From DASUBN01 sp035691665 (GTDB taxonomy: Bacteria; Pseudomonadota; Gammaproteobacteria; Natronospirales; REEB76), in the NCBI GenBank assembly GCA_035691665.1, contig DASSIS010000022.1:1-21233 (forward strand): a stretch of 21,233 bases of DNA, read 5' to 3'. This document shows, piece after piece, positions 20,014 to 21,233 of the stretch (position 1 is its first letter; every line of letters starts with the position of its first letter). The notes under the pieces were generated by a model that was not told where the DNA came from, made no database searches, and worked only from the letters and a program-made list of their open reading frames with translations. A program made the translations under genes and the position numbers.

Positions 20014-20916
20014 TCAGCCCGGCCGCTGCAGCACCTGGATCTCGGCGCCCTCCATGGCGTAGCGGGCGTAGCGGTAGTCGCGGATCGAGACCACTTGGTC
20101 GCGGGCCCACCCGAGCAGCACGAAGTAGAGGGGCCTGCCGGCCACGTCGTCCGGATCGAAGGCGAGCAGGGCGGGCCGGCGGTCCACCAGGCCGAAACCG
20201 AATGCCCAGCTCTTGGCCAAGCCGTAGTTGCTGAAGTAGTTTGACACCGGCATCTTGCCGTCCTGCTGCAGGCGGTTCACCAGGTTGAGCTTCACCTCGT
20301 CCGCCAGCATGGCGCGCACCGCGTCGAAGTCCCGCGCGTTGAAACGCTCGGCGTAGCCGGCGAGCAACCGGCGTTCCCGCTCGTCGAGGCTGGGCAGCGG
20401 CGCGTCGTCCGGCTCGCGGGAGAGCTCGTGCAGCCGGGCGCGGCCGCGCTGCAGGGCGGACTTCACCGCCGGGACGGTGCTGCCCGTGAACTCCGCCACT
20501 TCGTCCAGGGAATAACCCAGCACGTCCTTGAAGATCACGGTGCTGCGCTGCAGGGCCGGCAGGCGCATGAAGGTGCGCAGGCTCACCAGGGTGACGTCGC
20601 CCGCGTCCACGCTCGCGTTCGGGTCCATGATCATCTCCAGCTCCTCGGCCGCCAGTCCTGCCGCCTGCCGCTTGCGCTGGCGCAGGAAGTCGATGGCCGT
20701 GTTGTGGGTCACCCGGATGAGCCAGCGCTCGAGCAGGGAGAAGCTGTCTATCTCCGGCGGCGACTCCAGCGCCTTCACCAGCACCTCCTGCACCACGTCG
20801 TCCCCGTCCACCGCGGAGCCGGTCATGCGCGCCGCATAGCGGTGCAGCCGGGGCCGCAGCTCGGTGAGGGTGCGCAGCAGGAGCTGGTGGCGGGCGGTGT
20901 CGGGGGCGTCGGCCAT
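20014..20916 (-). CDS. Sigma-70 family factor with C-terminal SnoaL-like domain (SigJ/ECF41-like)
   Basis: A 300-residue sigma factor, longer than ordinary ECF proteins. Region 2: LRPRLHRYAARMTGSAVDGD, DVVQEVLVKALE and ERWLIRVTHNTAIDFLRQRK (about 16-90). Region 4: LPALQRSTVIFKDVLGYSLD, EVAEFTGSTVPAVKSALQRG (about 120-165). The C-terminal 110 residues (RLLAGYAERFNARDFDAVRA onward, ending in YRYARYAMEGAEI) form a SnoaL/NTF2-like domain that in SigJ and ECF41 factors regulates the sigma core in cis, without an anti-sigma protein. The WLPEP linker motif and DGGGR motif of ECF41 are not visible, so it belongs to a related group. ATG 20916 is chosen; a GTG at 20988 would add 24 residues without a better ribosome binding site. 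It is divergent from an SDR gene, a common arrangement for such factors. Confidence 0.88.
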   Translation of the reverse strand: MADAPDTARHQLLLRTLTELRPRLHRYAARMTGSAVDGDDVVQEVLVKALESPPEIDSFSLLERWLIRVTHNTAIDFLRQRKRQAAGLAAEELEMIMDPNASVDAGDVTLVSLRTFMRLPALQRSTVIFKDVLGYSLDEVAEFTGSTVPAVKSALQRGRARLHELSREPDDAPLPSLDERERRLLAGYAERFNARDFDAVRAMLADEVKLNLVNRLQQDGKMPVSNYFSNYGLAKSWAFGFGLVDRRPALLAFDPDDVAGRPLYFVLLGWARDQVVSIRDYRYARYAMEGAEIQVLQRPG

Positions 20917-21145
20917 GGAGCGGGCTGATCCTCGTGATCCTTGGGGTTCCGGAGCGGCTGCCATTATGTCGCAGAAGCCCCGGGCCACGGCGGGCGGTTC
21001 AAGGCCGCCCCCTCATCAGCAGTAACGTCCGAGGCCCCCTAAAAGAATCGCTCCTGAAGGGTCTGTCGACCGATTCCTTTTGCCCGGCCCGTTCGTCTAC
21101 CAGGCGAAACCCGAATATCCCCGCGGTCGTTTCAAGGAGCAGCCC

Positions 21146-21233
21146 ATGGACATCGCCCAGAAGACCCTCCTCATCACCGGCGCCAACCGCGGCATCGCCC
21201 GCGCCCTGGTGGAAGAGGCACTGCGCCGCGGCG
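21146..21233 (+). CDS. Short-chain dehydrogenase/reductase, 5' part only
   Basis: Twenty-nine codons before the right edge: MDIAQKTLLITGANRGIARA then LVEEALRRG. The N-terminal beta strand and TGANRGIA nucleotide-binding loop (residues 11-18, final Gly replaced by Ala) identify an SDR; nothing about the substrate can be said. AAGGAG lies six bases before the ATG. It is divergent from the SnoaL-type sigma factor across 229 bases, and may be its target. Confidence 0.85.
   Translation, partial: MDIAQKTLLITGANRGIARALVEEALRRG

Noticed and set aside
21064..21097. Possible ECF41-type promoter (TGTCGAC ... CGTC) upstream of the SDR gene
   Set aside because: The two elements are 23 bases apart, too far compared with the roughly 16-17 bases I recall for that class, and the first box deviates from TGTCACA.

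Overview
The window looks like chromosomal DNA of a GC-rich, free-living proteobacterium. It is most likely a gammaproteobacterium, because it carries GreB, a TrxC-type thioredoxin with an N-terminal zinc ribbon, a NemA-like Old Yellow Enzyme and a beta-class GstA-like glutathione transferase. The placement is inferred from gene content; there is no rRNA or other taxonomic marker, and I do not name a genus. I saw no tRNA, rRNA, CRISPR array, insertion sequence or phage gene. Genes are dense, short operons are common (4-nt overlaps, 1-6 nt gaps), and several convergent pairs share hairpin terminators.

Layout. 1-1207 (-): the N-terminal 402 residues of a secreted protein that runs off the left edge. 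1530-1887 (+): a probably broken small exported protein. 1962-2585 (+): an ankyrin-repeat protein, convergent with a MAPEG-family membrane protein and a 130-aa protein (2602-3386, -). 3530-5977 (+): a run of small genes, namely a 99-aa Cys protein, a lipoprotein, a zinc-ribbon protein and two tandem paralogous secreted proteins in visibly AT-richer DNA. 6051-7736 (+): a D-aminoacylase-like amidohydrolase lacking the usual HxH motif. 7752-9562 (-): a DUF998-like membrane protein, greB, a 57-aa acidic protein and trxC. 9644-10180 (+): a zincin-like HExxH protein.

10227-12339 (-): an ECF sigma factor, a single-pass membrane protein that is probably its partner, and a DUF4097 beta-helix protein, all with 4-nt overlaps. 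12423-15591 (+): an ArsR-family repressor with a palindromic operator inside its own promoter, a terminator, a second degenerate copy of the operator, then an Old Yellow Enzyme, a glutathione transferase and two DoxX-family membrane proteins. 15655-17086: a divergent SDR / redoxin pair around an AT-rich inverted repeat. 17093-18649: a divergent PPK2 / MsrA pair. 18684-20003 (+): an unrecognised six-helix membrane protein with a helical tail and a hairpin over its ribosome binding site. 20014-20916 (-): a sigma factor with a SnoaL-like C-terminal domain, divergent from an SDR gene cut by the right edge.

A theme, by inference, is defence against oxidants and electrophiles: OYE, GST, MAPEG, TrxC, MsrA, redoxin and DoxX. 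The most system-like unit is the ArsR-OYE-GST-DoxX block, where the sequence itself suggests one regulator with two operators and a probably leaderless regulator mRNA. The tandem secreted paralogue pair is the least explained locus.
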